Assembly (NCBI RefSeq): GCF_014851815.1
Contig: NZ_JACVAJ010000002.1
Coordinates: 1,240,001-1,304,000, forward strand
Length of the DNA stretch: 64,000 bases
Reading direction: 5' to 3'
DNA from: Pseudoxanthomonas sp. PXM01
Lineage (GTDB): Bacteria > Pseudomonadota > Gammaproteobacteria > Xanthomonadales > Xanthomonadaceae
Shown: positions 31,280 to 40,655 of the stretch, one piece after another
How positions within the stretch are numbered: position 1 is the stretch's first letter
How the letters are laid out: each line of letters opens with the position of its first letter
Made by a program: the position numbers and the translations under genes
The notes under the pieces: generated by a model
Told to the model about the DNA's origin: nothing
Seen by the model: the letters and a program-made list of their open reading frames with translations, nothing else
Databases searched by the model: none

Positions 31280-33844
31280 TCAGCGCGCGCAGTCGACTGC
31301 GACTTCCGCCTGGTCCAACGCGCCCAGTGCGACGCGCGACACCGACACCGTCATCGCGCCCGCCGTGCCGATCGACCACGGACGGTCGAGCTTGCCCACG
31401 TCCGCACCCGCCTTGGCCAGGCACTTCAGCGGCACGCCGACGCGTGTCCACTGGCCCACCGGCAGCTTGGCCAGTGTCGGCGACAGCGCGACGCGCGCGG
31501 TGCAGCCCGTGCCGCAACCGACCGACAGCCACGCCTCGCCGGCCGGGGCCGCATCCACGCGCAGCGTGGTCAGCAGCATCACGTCGCCGTTGCTCTCGCG
31601 CTGCAGGTCAAGCCCGGTATGCGACTGCAGTGCCACGGTCGCCTCGCCCTTGCCCGACCACGCCAGGCGACGCCCGTCTTCCTGCGCCTGGTGGTCCACA
31701 CCGGTGACGCGCAGCAGATCTCCCTCCAGTGCCTCGGGCACCTTGGTGACCGTCACGCCCTGGCCGTCGGCGGTTTCAAGCCGCAGCGCAATGCCGGAAC
31801 CGGCATCGCCGCGCGCGAAGAACACCCCGCTCGCGCCTTCGTCGCCGGTCACGCCGGAGTCTTCCGGCAACGCGGCCAGATCGCCCTTGTCCGCATAGGT
31901 CAGGCCGAAGCCGAACGCGAACAGCGGGTCGTAGCCTTCCTGGCCCACGTTGTTGGCGTACTGCACGGCGGTGCGCGGCCAGCTGAAACTGAGCTTGCCG
32001 GTGAAGTCGTGCTGCACGCTGCCATCGGCCTTGCGCAGCAGGACATCGGCGATGCCCGCGCCCTCCGAACCCGGCAACCACGCCGCCACGAACGCGTCGG
32101 CCGCGTTGATCTCGCGGTTCATCCACAGCGGACGACCGCTCAGGAACACCGCGACCACCGGAATGCCGTCGGCCTTCAGGCGCTTGAGCAGTTCCAGGTC
32201 GGCCTCGTCGCCCGGCTTGTACTGCAGCGTCTGCAGGTCGCCCTGGAACTCGGCATACGGGTTCTCGCCGAACACGACCACCGCGACGTCCGGCTTCTGC
32301 GTGTACTTGCCGTCGACGGACAGGACCGCTTCGCCGCCGGCCGCCTTCGCCTGCTGCGCGATGCCTTCGTAGATCGAATCGGCGTTGGGGAAGTCCTTGC
32401 GCGTGGTGCCGGTGCCCTGCCAGTTGAGCGTCCAGCCGCCGGCCTGCTTGCCGACGTCGTTGGCGCCATCGCCGGCCACCAGGATGCGCTGCTTCGGCGA
32501 CAACGGCAGCACGCCGCCCTGGTTCTTCAGCAGCACCAGCGATTCGCGCACGGCCTGGCGCGCGACGGCGCGATGCTCCGGCGAACCGAGCAGGGCGAAC
32601 TGCCCGCCCACCGCACGCGAGGACGGCTTGCCCGCTTCGAACAGGCCCAGGCGGATCTTCACCCGCAGGATCCGGCGCACCGCGTCGTCCAGCCGTTCCT
32701 GGCTGATCGTGCCCGCCTTCACCGCCGCCAGCGTGGTCTCGTAGAAGCCCTTCCAGCTGTCCGAGGCCATCGCCATGTCGAGGCCGGCATTGATCGTCGC
32801 CGGACAGTCGGTATTCGTGCAGCCCTTCACCTGGCCATGGCCGTTCCAGTCGCCGACGACGAAGCCGCCGAAGGCCATGCGTCCCTTCAGCGCATCGGTC
32901 AGGTACGGCTTGTGGCCGTGCATCTTTTCGCCGTTGACGCTGTTGAACGACGCCATCGCCGTCTGCGCACCGGCCGCGATCGCCGGCGGATAGCCCGCGG
33001 CGTGGATGCGCACCAGGTCGGCCTCGCTGATCTTCGTATCGCCCTGGTCCTTGCCGTTGGTGGTGCCGCCATCGCCGAGGAAATGCTTGACCGACGCGAT
33101 CACGTGGCGACCATCAAGGAAGTCCGGCGACCCGACCTTGCCCTGCAGGCCTTCGACCACGGCCACCGAGTAGCTCGCCACGACCTCGGGCGATTCGGAA
33201 TAGCCCTCGTAGGTGCGCCCCCAGCGGTCGTCCTGCGGCACCGCCACGGTGGGCGCGAACGTCCACTCCATGCCGGTGGCGCGCGTCTCCAGCGCGGTGA
33301 TCTCGCCGATCCGGCGCACGAGCTCCGGATTGCGCGCCGCGCCCAGGCCGATGTTGTGCGGGAACAGCGTGGCGCCGACGATGTTGCTCTGCCCGTGCAC
33401 GGCATCGATGCCGAAGATGATCGGGATGGCCTTGCCTCCCTGCGAGGTATCCATCGACGCCTCGTAGAACGCATCGGCCAGCGCCAGCCATTCGGCCGGC
33501 GACGCGTCGTAGCGGCCGCCGGGATCCGAATTGCCGCCGGCCAGGATCGAGCCCAGCCGGTACTTGCGCACGTCGTCCGGCGTGATGCTGGCGATGTCGC
33601 CCTGCACCAGCTGGCCGACCTTCTCCTCCACCGTCATCGTGGCCATCAGATCGGTGATGCGCTTTTCCAGCGCGGCATCCTCGGCCAGCGGCCAGGCGAC
33701 CTGCGGCCACGGGTTGGCGTCGGCCGCCGCCGCGGGCGCGGCGGCCTTGTCGTCGCCCTTGCAGGCACCGAGCGCCACCACGAGTGCTGCGATCAGGACG
33801 CCGCTGCGGACGCGCATGGGGTTCCGGTTCGTCATCGTCTTCAT
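31280..33844 (-). CDS. GH3 exo-beta-glucosidase, lipoprotein
   Basis: Glycoside hydrolase family 3 enzyme of 854 residues. The N-terminus carries a lipobox (VALGAC, lipidated C28), so it is anchored in a membrane facing the periplasm or outside. The N-terminal barrel includes GQLVQGD, IPIIFGIDAVHGQSN, KHFLGDGGT, and FVVGDWNGHGQ with the nucleophile Asp of the family's SDW/GDW motif. The second domain includes SLVLLKNQGGVLPL and VVVFGENPYAEFQGD. The sequence resembles ExoP/glucan 1,4-beta-glucosidases. It would remove glucose from de-xylosylated xyloglucan backbones. Its ATG overlaps the transporter stop. Confidence 0.9.
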   Translation of the reverse strand: MKTMTNRNPMRVRSGVLIAALVVALGACKGDDKAAAPAAAADANPWPQVAWPLAEDAALEKRITDLMATMTVEEKVGQLVQGDIASITPDDVRKYRLGSILAGGNSDPGGRYDASPAEWLALADAFYEASMDTSQGGKAIPIIFGIDAVHGQSNIVGATLFPHNIGLGAARNPELVRRIGEITALETRATGMEWTFAPTVAVPQDDRWGRTYEGYSESPEVVASYSVAVVEGLQGKVGSPDFLDGRHVIASVKHFLGDGGTTNGKDQGDTKISEADLVRIHAAGYPPAIAAGAQTAMASFNSVNGEKMHGHKPYLTDALKGRMAFGGFVVGDWNGHGQVKGCTNTDCPATINAGLDMAMASDSWKGFYETTLAAVKAGTISQERLDDAVRRILRVKIRLGLFEAGKPSSRAVGGQFALLGSPEHRAVARQAVRESLVLLKNQGGVLPLSPKQRILVAGDGANDVGKQAGGWTLNWQGTGTTRKDFPNADSIYEGIAQQAKAAGGEAVLSVDGKYTQKPDVAVVVFGENPYAEFQGDLQTLQYKPGDEADLELLKRLKADGIPVVAVFLSGRPLWMNREINAADAFVAAWLPGSEGAGIADVLLRKADGSVQHDFTGKLSFSWPRTAVQYANNVGQEGYDPLFAFGFGLTYADKGDLAALPEDSGVTGDEGASGVFFARGDAGSGIALRLETADGQGVTVTKVPEALEGDLLRVTGVDHQAQEDGRRLAWSGKGEATVALQSHTGLDLQRESNGDVMLLTTLRVDAAPAGEAWLSVGCGTGCTARVALSPTLAKLPVGQWTRVGVPLKCLAKAGADVGKLDRPWSIGTAGAMTVSVSRVALGALDQAEVAVDCAR

Positions 33845-35250
33845 CCTTCCATCTGCTCCAGTTCCTTGCCCTTGGTCTCGTGCACGTACTTCAACACGAA
33901 GAAGACCGAGATGATCGCCGAAACCAGATAGATGCTGTAGGTCGCCGCCAGCCCGATGGCCGCCAGCAGGATCGGGAAGCTCACCGTAATGGCGAAATTG
34001 GACGTCCATTGCGCCGCACCGGCCACCGCCAGGGCCGAGCCGCGGATCTGGTTGGGGAACATCTCCCCCAGCATGACCCACATCACCGGACCCCACGAGA
34101 TATTGAAGAACACCACGTAGAGGTTGGCCGCCACCAGCGCCAGCGTGCCCATGCCCTCCGGCAGCTGCAGGTGGCCGTCGACCAGCGAGCCGCTCGCGAA
34201 CGCCACCACCACCAGCGCCAGCGACACCGCCATACCGGCCGAGCCGATCCACAGCAGCGGCTTGCGGCCGATGCGGTCGATCAGCAGCACGGTGACGATG
34301 CAGGCCCCGATGCTGAGCGCGCCGGACAGCACGTTGATCGCCAGCGCGTCGTTCTCGGAGAAACCGACCGCCTGCCACAGCACCGCACCGTAATAGAACA
34401 CCACGTTGATGCCGACCAGCTGCTGGAACGTGGCCAGGCCGATGCCGACCCAGACGATGGGACGCAACCTGCCCGTCGTCCTGCTCTTCAGGTCCGACAG
34501 CCGCGGACGGTGATGGTCCTGCGACAGCGAGGCATCGATTTCCGCCAGCTTCGCCTGCGCTTCGGCGCCACCGAACAAGCGCGTGAGCACGCGCAGCGCT
34601 TCATCCTTGCGACGCTTCACCACCAGGTAGCGCGGGCTTTCGGGAATGACCAGCAGCAGCGCGAGGAAGACCAGCGACGGCACCGCCTGCATCCAGAACA
34701 TCCAGCGCCACGCGGCATGCCCGCCCCACAATGCTTCGGTGGAGGCGCCGGCCTTGGCGGCCAGCAGGTAGTTGGACAGGAAGGCTGCGGTCAGGCCGCT
34801 GATGATGGCGATCTGCTGCACCGTCGCCAGCCGGCCGCGATAGCGTGCCGGCGCGACCTCGGCGATATAGGCCGGCGAAATCACGCTGGCCGCACCGACG
34901 GCGAAACCGCCGATCACGCGCGCCGCGATGAACACCACCGACGACGTCGCCGCGCCGGCGCCGATCGCCGACAGCAGGAACAGCACCGCCGAGATGATCA
35001 GCACATTGCGGCGGCCGAGGCTGTCGGCCAGCCGACCGGCGCTGAACGCACCGACCGCGCAACCCAGCAGCATCGACGCCACCTCGAAGCCGAGCCCCGC
35101 CTTGGTGGAACCGAACGCCTGCTGCAGGCCGTCGACCGTGCCGTTGATGACGCCGCTGTCGAAGCCGAACAGGAATCCGCCGATCGTCGCCACCACACTG
35201 ATCAGCACGATCAGCCGGGTGTTCTCGCCCCCGGTCATTGCCTGGTTCAT
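33841..35250 (-). CDS. MFS sugar porter (xylose/glucose type)
   Basis: Inner-membrane major facilitator of the sugar porter family, 469 residues and 12 helices. It shows the family signatures GFLFGFDSGVINGT, RLADSLGRRN, GGFAVGAASVISPAYIAEVAPARYRGRL, PESPRYL, QQLVGINVVFYYG, and the ending VHETKGKELEQME. It resembles proton-coupled xylose transporters such as XylE. Placement directly after xylA (47-base gap) argues for import of xylose freed by the GH31 enzyme. Its stop overlaps the GH3 start. Confidence 0.9.
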   Translation of the reverse strand: MNQAMTGGENTRLIVLISVVATIGGFLFGFDSGVINGTVDGLQQAFGSTKAGLGFEVASMLLGCAVGAFSAGRLADSLGRRNVLIISAVLFLLSAIGAGAATSSVVFIAARVIGGFAVGAASVISPAYIAEVAPARYRGRLATVQQIAIISGLTAAFLSNYLLAAKAGASTEALWGGHAAWRWMFWMQAVPSLVFLALLLVIPESPRYLVVKRRKDEALRVLTRLFGGAEAQAKLAEIDASLSQDHHRPRLSDLKSRTTGRLRPIVWVGIGLATFQQLVGINVVFYYGAVLWQAVGFSENDALAINVLSGALSIGACIVTVLLIDRIGRKPLLWIGSAGMAVSLALVVVAFASGSLVDGHLQLPEGMGTLALVAANLYVVFFNISWGPVMWVMLGEMFPNQIRGSALAVAGAAQWTSNFAITVSFPILLAAIGLAATYSIYLVSAIISVFFVLKYVHETKGKELEQMEG

Positions 35251-35297
35251 TGCCGTCCCCTTCCTCGATCCGATGATGTCGTTGCCGTCCGCCGCAC

Positions 35298-36632
35298 TCA
35301 GCGCAGCAGGTACTGGTTGAGCAGGTTCTCGTAGCGCTCCTGCTTGCCGCTGGTCTGCTTCGGCTCGCCCAGCTGCGCCGCGAGCGAAGCCAGGCCAGCC
35401 AGGTCCAGCGTGCCGTTCTCGAAATCCTTGCCCTGGCCGCTGTCGAAGCTGGCGTAGCGATCGCGGCGCCATTGCTCCCAGGGCGAGTCGGTCAGCAGCG
35501 CGTGCGCGACTTCGAGGCCGCGCGCGAACGCATCCATGCCGCCGATGTGCGCGATGAACAGGTCTTCCAGGTCGGTCGACTCTCGGCGCACCTTGGCGTC
35601 GAAGTTCAGGCCGCCCTCCAGCCCGCCCTGGCGCAGCACCACCAGCATCGCGCCGACGGTGTCGTAGAGATCGGTCGGGAACTGGTCGGTATCCCAACCG
35701 TTCTGCGCGTTGCCGCGGTTGGCGTCGATGCTGCCGAGCAGGCCGTGGTCGGAGGCGACCTGCAGGTCGTGCTCGAAGGTGTGGCCGGACAGCGTGGCGT
35801 GGTTGGCTTCGATGTTGAGCTTGAAGTCCTTCTCCAGCCCGTGTTCCTTCAGGAAACCGGCGACGGTCGCGCTGTCGAAGTCGTACTGGTGCTTCATCGG
35901 CTCCATCGGCTTGGGCTCGATCAGGAAGTTGCCCTTCAGCCCGATGCTGCGGCCGTAATCGCGCGCCATCGTCAGGAAGCGCGCGAAATGCGCGAGCTCG
36001 CGCTTCATGTCCGTATTGACCAGCGACGCGTAGCCTTCGCGACCACCCCAGAACACGTAATGCTCGCCGCCGAGTTCGACGGTGGCGTCCAGTGCCGCCT
36101 TCACCTGCACCGCCGCGCGCGCGACGACGGCGAAGTCGGGATTGGTCGACGCACCGTTCATGTAGCGCGGGTGCGAGAACAGATTGGCCGTGCCCCACAG
36201 CAGCTTCATGCCGGTGGCGTCCTGGCGCGCCTTGGCCAGGGCAACCATGTGCTTGAGGTTCTTCTGGTACTGGCCGATGTCGTCGGCGTCCGGCGCCAGG
36301 TCGATGTCGTGGAAGCACCAGTACGGCACACCGAGCTTGGTGAAGAACTCGAAGGCCGCATCGACTTTCGCTTCCGCCGTGGCCATCGGCGATCCGGCCT
36401 CCCACGGGAAGTGGCGCGTACCGGGACCGAACGGATCGTGGCCGGCATTGCAGAACGTATGCCAGTAGCAGACCGCATAGCGCAAGTGCTCCTGCATGGT
36501 CTTGCCGCCGATCTTCTTCTGCGCGTCGTAGACCTTGAAGGCCAGCGGGTTGTCCGATCCGCGACCCTCGAACGGGATGCGGCCGATGCCGGGGAAGTAT
36601 TCCTTGGCGCCGATGAAGGGCTGCGTGCTCAT
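35298..36632 (-). CDS. xylA: Xylose isomerase
   Basis: Converts D-xylose to D-xylulose in the cytoplasm. The 444-residue protein is of the longer (class II) type. Signatures include the metal- and substrate-binding [12 protein letters not shown] and [33 protein letters not shown] provides the second metal site, and [10 protein letters not shown] the catalytic histidine region. It follows xylB by 43 bases and precedes the sugar porter, so all three form one xylose-use block inside the xyloglucan locus. Confidence 0.96.
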   Translation of the reverse strand: MSTQPFIGAKEYFPGIGRIPFEGRGSDNPLAFKVYDAQKKIGGKTMQEHLRYAVCYWHTFCNAGHDPFGPGTRHFPWEAGSPMATAEAKVDAAFEFFTKLGVPYWCFHDIDLAPDADDIGQYQKNLKHMVALAKARQDATGMKLLWGTANLFSHPRYMNGASTNPDFAVVARAAVQVKAALDATVELGGEHYVFWGGREGYASLVNTDMKRELAHFARFLTMARDYGRSIGLKGNFLIEPKPMEPMKHQYDFDSATVAGFLKEHGLEKDFKLNIEANHATLSGHTFEHDLQVASDHGLLGSIDANRGNAQNGWDTDQFPTDLYDTVGAMLVVLRQGGLEGGLNFDAKVRRESTDLEDLFIAHIGGMDAFARGLEVAHALLTDSPWEQWRRDRYASFDSGQGKDFENGTLDLAGLASLAAQLGEPKQTSGKQERYENLLNQYLLR

Positions 36633-36675
36633 GGTGCGGTGATCCTGTGGTTGTGCGGAATATCGCGGGGGAACG

Positions 36676-38169
36676 TCAGCCGCGTTGCAGCGGGGTGACG
36701 GCGTCGAGGTACTGGAGGAAGCGGTGATAGGCCGCCGCATAGGCGGGGGCACGGGACGCGTCGGGGGTGGCGGACAGGGCGGGATCGACGGCCACGTGCG
36801 TGCGCGTGACCTCGGCGATGGACCTTTCGCTGCCCTGCGCCTTGTCCCACGCCCAGAGCGCTTGCAGCGCCGCACCGAAAGCCGCGCCTTCGGCTTGCAC
36901 CGGCACATCGACCGGCAGGTCGAACACATCGGCGACCAACTGCCGCCATGCGGCGCTGTTGCTGCCGCCACCGGTCAGCACGATGCGCTCGAAGCGCATG
37001 CCGGCACGGACGAAGGCATCGAAGCCGTACTTCAGGCTGTAGGTCGCGCCTTCCATCGCGGCGCGGTAGAGATGCGCCGGCGAGAAGTTCGTCGTATCCA
37101 GTCCGGCCAATACGCCCTTGCCCAACGGCAGGTCGGGCGTGCGCTCGCCGTTGAGGAAGGGCAACATCACCAGCCCGTCCGCGCCGGGCGGCGTCGTGCG
37201 CAGGTGGACATCGCCGTCACGGGTGCTGAAACCGAAGGCCTTCGCGACCTGCTCGGTCGCCACCGTGCAGTTCATCGTGCAGATCAGTGGCAGCCAGCCA
37301 CCGGTGGACGAACAGAACGCCGCCCACGCGCCGGCCGGATCGACCACCGGCGTGTCCGAGTACGCGAACAGCGTCCCGGAGGTACCCAGGCTCATCGCCA
37401 GGCGTCCCTCTTCCACGCAGCCGGTGCCGATGGCCGCCATCATGTTGTCGCCGCCACCGACGGCGACCTTCACCGTCGGCGGCAGGCCCAGGCGCGCAGC
37501 GGTCGCCGCGTCGATGTCGAACAGCGTCTCGGGCGCCGCGATCGGCGGCAGGCAGGCGGCGAGATCGCGTTCCGGATCCGTCGCGCGCAGCAGGTCGGCC
37601 GACCAGGTACGCGTGCGCACGTCGAGCCATCCGGTACCGGAGGCATCGCCGTATTCGCAGAACCGCTGCCCGGTCAGCACGAAGTTGAGGTAGTCGTGCG
37701 GCAGCAGGATGGTCGCCAGCCGCGCATAGGCGTCGGACCGGTGCGTCTTCGTCCACGGCAGCTTCGACGCGGTGTAACCGGCGAGAATCGGGTTGCCGGC
37801 CAGTTCGATGGTGCCCGCCGCGCCGCCGACCGCGTTCATGATCTGCCCGCACTCGGCGGTCGTGCTGGTGTCGCACCACAGCTTGGCGGGCGCCAGTACG
37901 TTGCCGTCAGCATCCACGGGCACGAAACCGTGCTGTTGTCCGGACACCGCCAGCGCCACGATGCGTGAGCGCACGTCAGGATCGATGCGGGCGAAGCAGC
38001 CGTGCATCGCCGCCACCCAATCGGCGGGCTGCTGCTCGCGACTGCCATCGTCACCGCTCGTCAGGTCGAGCGGCACGCTGGCGCTGGCGACGAGGGCGCG
38101 CGTGGCGGGATCGTAGACCACCACCTTCAGGCTCTGCGTGCCCGCGTCGATGCCGGCGACCAGACTCAT
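36676..38169 (-). CDS. xylB: Xylulokinase
   Basis: FGGY-family kinase, 497 residues, phosphorylating D-xylulose to xylulose 5-phosphate for the pentose phosphate pathway. The ATP-binding fold begins [16 protein letters not shown], with SGQQHGFV, the substrate motif [31 protein letters not shown], and the C-terminal [14 protein letters not shown]. The adjacent xylose isomerase makes the xylulose assignment strong over other FGGY sugars. It starts 16 bases after the GH95 stop. Confidence 0.94.
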   Translation of the reverse strand: MSLVAGIDAGTQSLKVVVYDPATRALVASASVPLDLTSGDDGSREQQPADWVAAMHGCFARIDPDVRSRIVALAVSGQQHGFVPVDADGNVLAPAKLWCDTSTTAECGQIMNAVGGAAGTIELAGNPILAGYTASKLPWTKTHRSDAYARLATILLPHDYLNFVLTGQRFCEYGDASGTGWLDVRTRTWSADLLRATDPERDLAACLPPIAAPETLFDIDAATAARLGLPPTVKVAVGGGDNMMAAIGTGCVEEGRLAMSLGTSGTLFAYSDTPVVDPAGAWAAFCSSTGGWLPLICTMNCTVATEQVAKAFGFSTRDGDVHLRTTPPGADGLVMLPFLNGERTPDLPLGKGVLAGLDTTNFSPAHLYRAAMEGATYSLKYGFDAFVRAGMRFERIVLTGGGSNSAAWRQLVADVFDLPVDVPVQAEGAAFGAALQALWAWDKAQGSERSIAEVTRTHVAVDPALSATPDASRAPAYAAAYHRFLQYLDAVTPLQRG

Positions 38170-38185
38170 CGGGATTCCTTCACTG

Positions 38186-40594
38186 TCATGCCTTCACCAA
38201 TGCGCCCTGGCGCAGCTTCACCGTCGCCGAAGCGCCGGCGGCGAGTTCGAGATCGAGCGTGCTGTCCGCATGGACCAACTGGTAGCGCCCGCCCTTGTCC
38301 GAGTGCAGCGTCGCCTGCGCGAAGCGACCGCCTTTCCAGGACAGGTCCAGGTGCGCGGCGTTGCGCACGCGCACGCCTTGCAGCTCGCCGTCGCGCCACA
38401 CGCCCGGCAGTGCGGGCAGCAGGAAGATCGAGCCACCCCAGCTCTGCACCAGCATCTCGACGATGCCGGCGGTGCCGCCGAAGTTGCCGTCGATCTGGAA
38501 CGGCGGATGCGCATCGAACAGGTTCGGGTAGCTGCGCTGCGGCGACAGCAGCATGCGCAGGATCTTCAGGCTGCGCTCGCCATCCCACAGGCGCGCCCAG
38601 AAGTTCAGCCGCCATGCGATGCCCCAGCCGGTGGCGTCGTCGCCGCGGATTTCCAGGGTGCGGCGTGCAGCGCGCGCGAGCTCCGGCGTGTCGCGCAGGT
38701 TGATCTGCGCGCTGGGATGCAGGCCGTACAGGTGCGAGATGTGGCGGTGGTGGATCTCCGGCGCCTGCGTATCCCAGTCCTGCTGCCATTCCTGCAACTG
38801 GCCCGCCTTGCCGATGCGGTTCGGCGGCAACTGCTCGCGCAGCGCCGTGAGCTGCGTGGCGAAATCGGCATCCACGCCCAGTACGCGCGCGGCCTCGATG
38901 CACTGGCCGAACAGATCGCGCAGGATTTGCGCGTCCATCGTCGGACCGGCGCAGACGGTGGCACCGAAAGGATGCACGTTCTCCGGCGAGATCGACGGCA
39001 CCGTGACCATCGCGCCGGTGGCGGGATCGCGTTGCAGCGTCGCCGCGAAGAATGAGGCCGCGCCACGCAGCCAGGGCCACAGGCGGCGCAGGTCGGCGGG
39101 ATCGCGGCCGTAGTCCCAGCGATCCCACAGCTGCTGCAGCAACCACGCGCCGCCCATCGGCCACAGGCCCCACTGCGCGCCGTCGATCGGTCCGGTCTGG
39201 CGCCACAGGTCGGTGTTGTGGTGCGCCACCCAACCCGGCGCGTCGTACATCTCGCGCGCCATGCGCGCGCCGGTCTCGGCCAGGTCGCCGATCATGCGCG
39301 CCAGCGGCTCGACGCACTCGGCCAGCGCATTGGCCTCCGCCGGCCAGTAGTTCATCTCGGTGTTGACGTTGATGGTGTACTTGCTCTCCCACGGCGGATC
39401 CATCAGGTCGTTCCAGATGCCCTGAAGGTTGGCCGGCTGGGTACCCGGGCGCGAACTGCAGATCAGCAGGTAACGTCCATAGGCGTGGTACAGCGAGACC
39501 AGCGCGGGATCGTCGCCATGCGTGAACCCCGCGATGCGCTCGTCCGTCGGCAGTTCCGCGGCCGCGGTACGACCGAGGTCCAGCCGCACGCGATGGAACA
39601 GGCGGCGATGCTCGACGAGGTGGTCGGCCTGCAAGGCGGCGAACCCTTTCGCCCGTACGCTTTCCAACTGCCTTGCCGTGATCGCTTCCGGATCTCCGCC
39701 GACATCGTCGTAGCGGAGGTAGCTGGTCGCGGCGACCAGTCGCAACTCCAGCTCGCGCACGCCGTCGAACACGATCTGGTCCTGCTCGACGCGGACCCAG
39801 CCTCCCTGGTGGCGGACGTCCACACGGAATGCGAACCGCAGCCGTCCTTCGATGCCGAACTTGTCGACGTTGCGACCCGCGACCAGCCAACCGCCGTCGG
39901 CGATGCGGGTCGTCGTGGCATGTTCGTTGGCGGTCCGGATGCGACCGATCATGGCGTCGCCCCCCTCGACGGCGCAGCGCATCACCAGGCACTGGTCGAC
40001 CGGCGACACGAATACCTCGCGCCGGTGCACGCCCGCACCGACGCGGAACGACGTGCGCGCGACGGCGGCGTCGAGGTCCAGCTCGCGTACGTAGTCGGAC
40101 ACCCCGTCCAGACGATCGAACTGCAGCCACAGGTTGCCCAGCGGCTGGAACGGCATCTGCTTCAGCGGCTCCGCCATCAGGGTGGCATTGGCCAGCGCCT
40201 CGGCGTCGGCGTAGCGGCCGGCGAACACGGCTTCGCGCACGCGCGGCAGGTTCTCCCGCGCGCGTGGATTGATCGCGAAGTACGGCCCGCCCGCGTACAG
40301 CGTGTCTTCGTTGAGCTGCAGGCGCTCGTGCGCCACGCCGCCGAAGACCATCGCACCCAGGCGGCCGTTGCCGACCGGCAACGCCTCCACCCAGACCCGC
40401 GCCGGCTGGCGATACCAGAGCCGCAGGTCCCGCGCGGACATCGCGCCCGCCGGCGCCGCGCCTGCGCCCGAGGGCAGGCCCGCGACCACCGCGGCGGCCG
40501 CCACGCCCTTGAACAGCGACCGGCGCGCAGGATCGCGCGGTGCGGCGGCATCGATGGCGTCCGGCGGCATGCCCGGGCGCGGGAACTGCATCAT
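38186..40594 (-). CDS. GH95 alpha-L-fucosidase/galactosidase, Tat-exported
   Basis: Glycoside hydrolase family 95 enzyme of 802 residues that would remove terminal alpha-1,2-L-fucose (or L-galactose) from xyloglucan side chains. It has a twin-arginine signal (R24-R25 in RRSLFKG) followed by a hydrophobic stretch to about residue 48. The catalytic (alpha/alpha)6 barrel shows GTQPANLQGIWNDLMDPPW, TINVNTEMNYWPAEA, SPENVHP, and HRHISHLYGLHPS, all typical of GH95. It lies between the GH31 and xylulokinase genes. Confidence 0.9.
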   Translation of the reverse strand: MMQFPRPGMPPDAIDAAAPRDPARRSLFKGVAAAAVVAGLPSGAGAAPAGAMSARDLRLWYRQPARVWVEALPVGNGRLGAMVFGGVAHERLQLNEDTLYAGGPYFAINPRARENLPRVREAVFAGRYADAEALANATLMAEPLKQMPFQPLGNLWLQFDRLDGVSDYVRELDLDAAVARTSFRVGAGVHRREVFVSPVDQCLVMRCAVEGGDAMIGRIRTANEHATTTRIADGGWLVAGRNVDKFGIEGRLRFAFRVDVRHQGGWVRVEQDQIVFDGVRELELRLVAATSYLRYDDVGGDPEAITARQLESVRAKGFAALQADHLVEHRRLFHRVRLDLGRTAAAELPTDERIAGFTHGDDPALVSLYHAYGRYLLICSSRPGTQPANLQGIWNDLMDPPWESKYTINVNTEMNYWPAEANALAECVEPLARMIGDLAETGARMAREMYDAPGWVAHHNTDLWRQTGPIDGAQWGLWPMGGAWLLQQLWDRWDYGRDPADLRRLWPWLRGAASFFAATLQRDPATGAMVTVPSISPENVHPFGATVCAGPTMDAQILRDLFGQCIEAARVLGVDADFATQLTALREQLPPNRIGKAGQLQEWQQDWDTQAPEIHHRHISHLYGLHPSAQINLRDTPELARAARRTLEIRGDDATGWGIAWRLNFWARLWDGERSLKILRMLLSPQRSYPNLFDAHPPFQIDGNFGGTAGIVEMLVQSWGGSIFLLPALPGVWRDGELQGVRVRNAAHLDLSWKGGRFAQATLHSDKGGRYQLVHADSTLDLELAAGASATVKLRQGALVKA

Positions 40595-40655
40595 CCGGCC
40601 CTCCCGGACAGCTTTTGTCTACCGGTTACCATGGTGCCGCCCGACCACGCGCCTG

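Noticed and set aside
31199..33931. A 910-codon plus-strand frame opposite the GH3 gene
   Set aside because: Same shadow composition; the minus strand encodes an intact GH3 enzyme with clear catalytic motifs over the same stretch.
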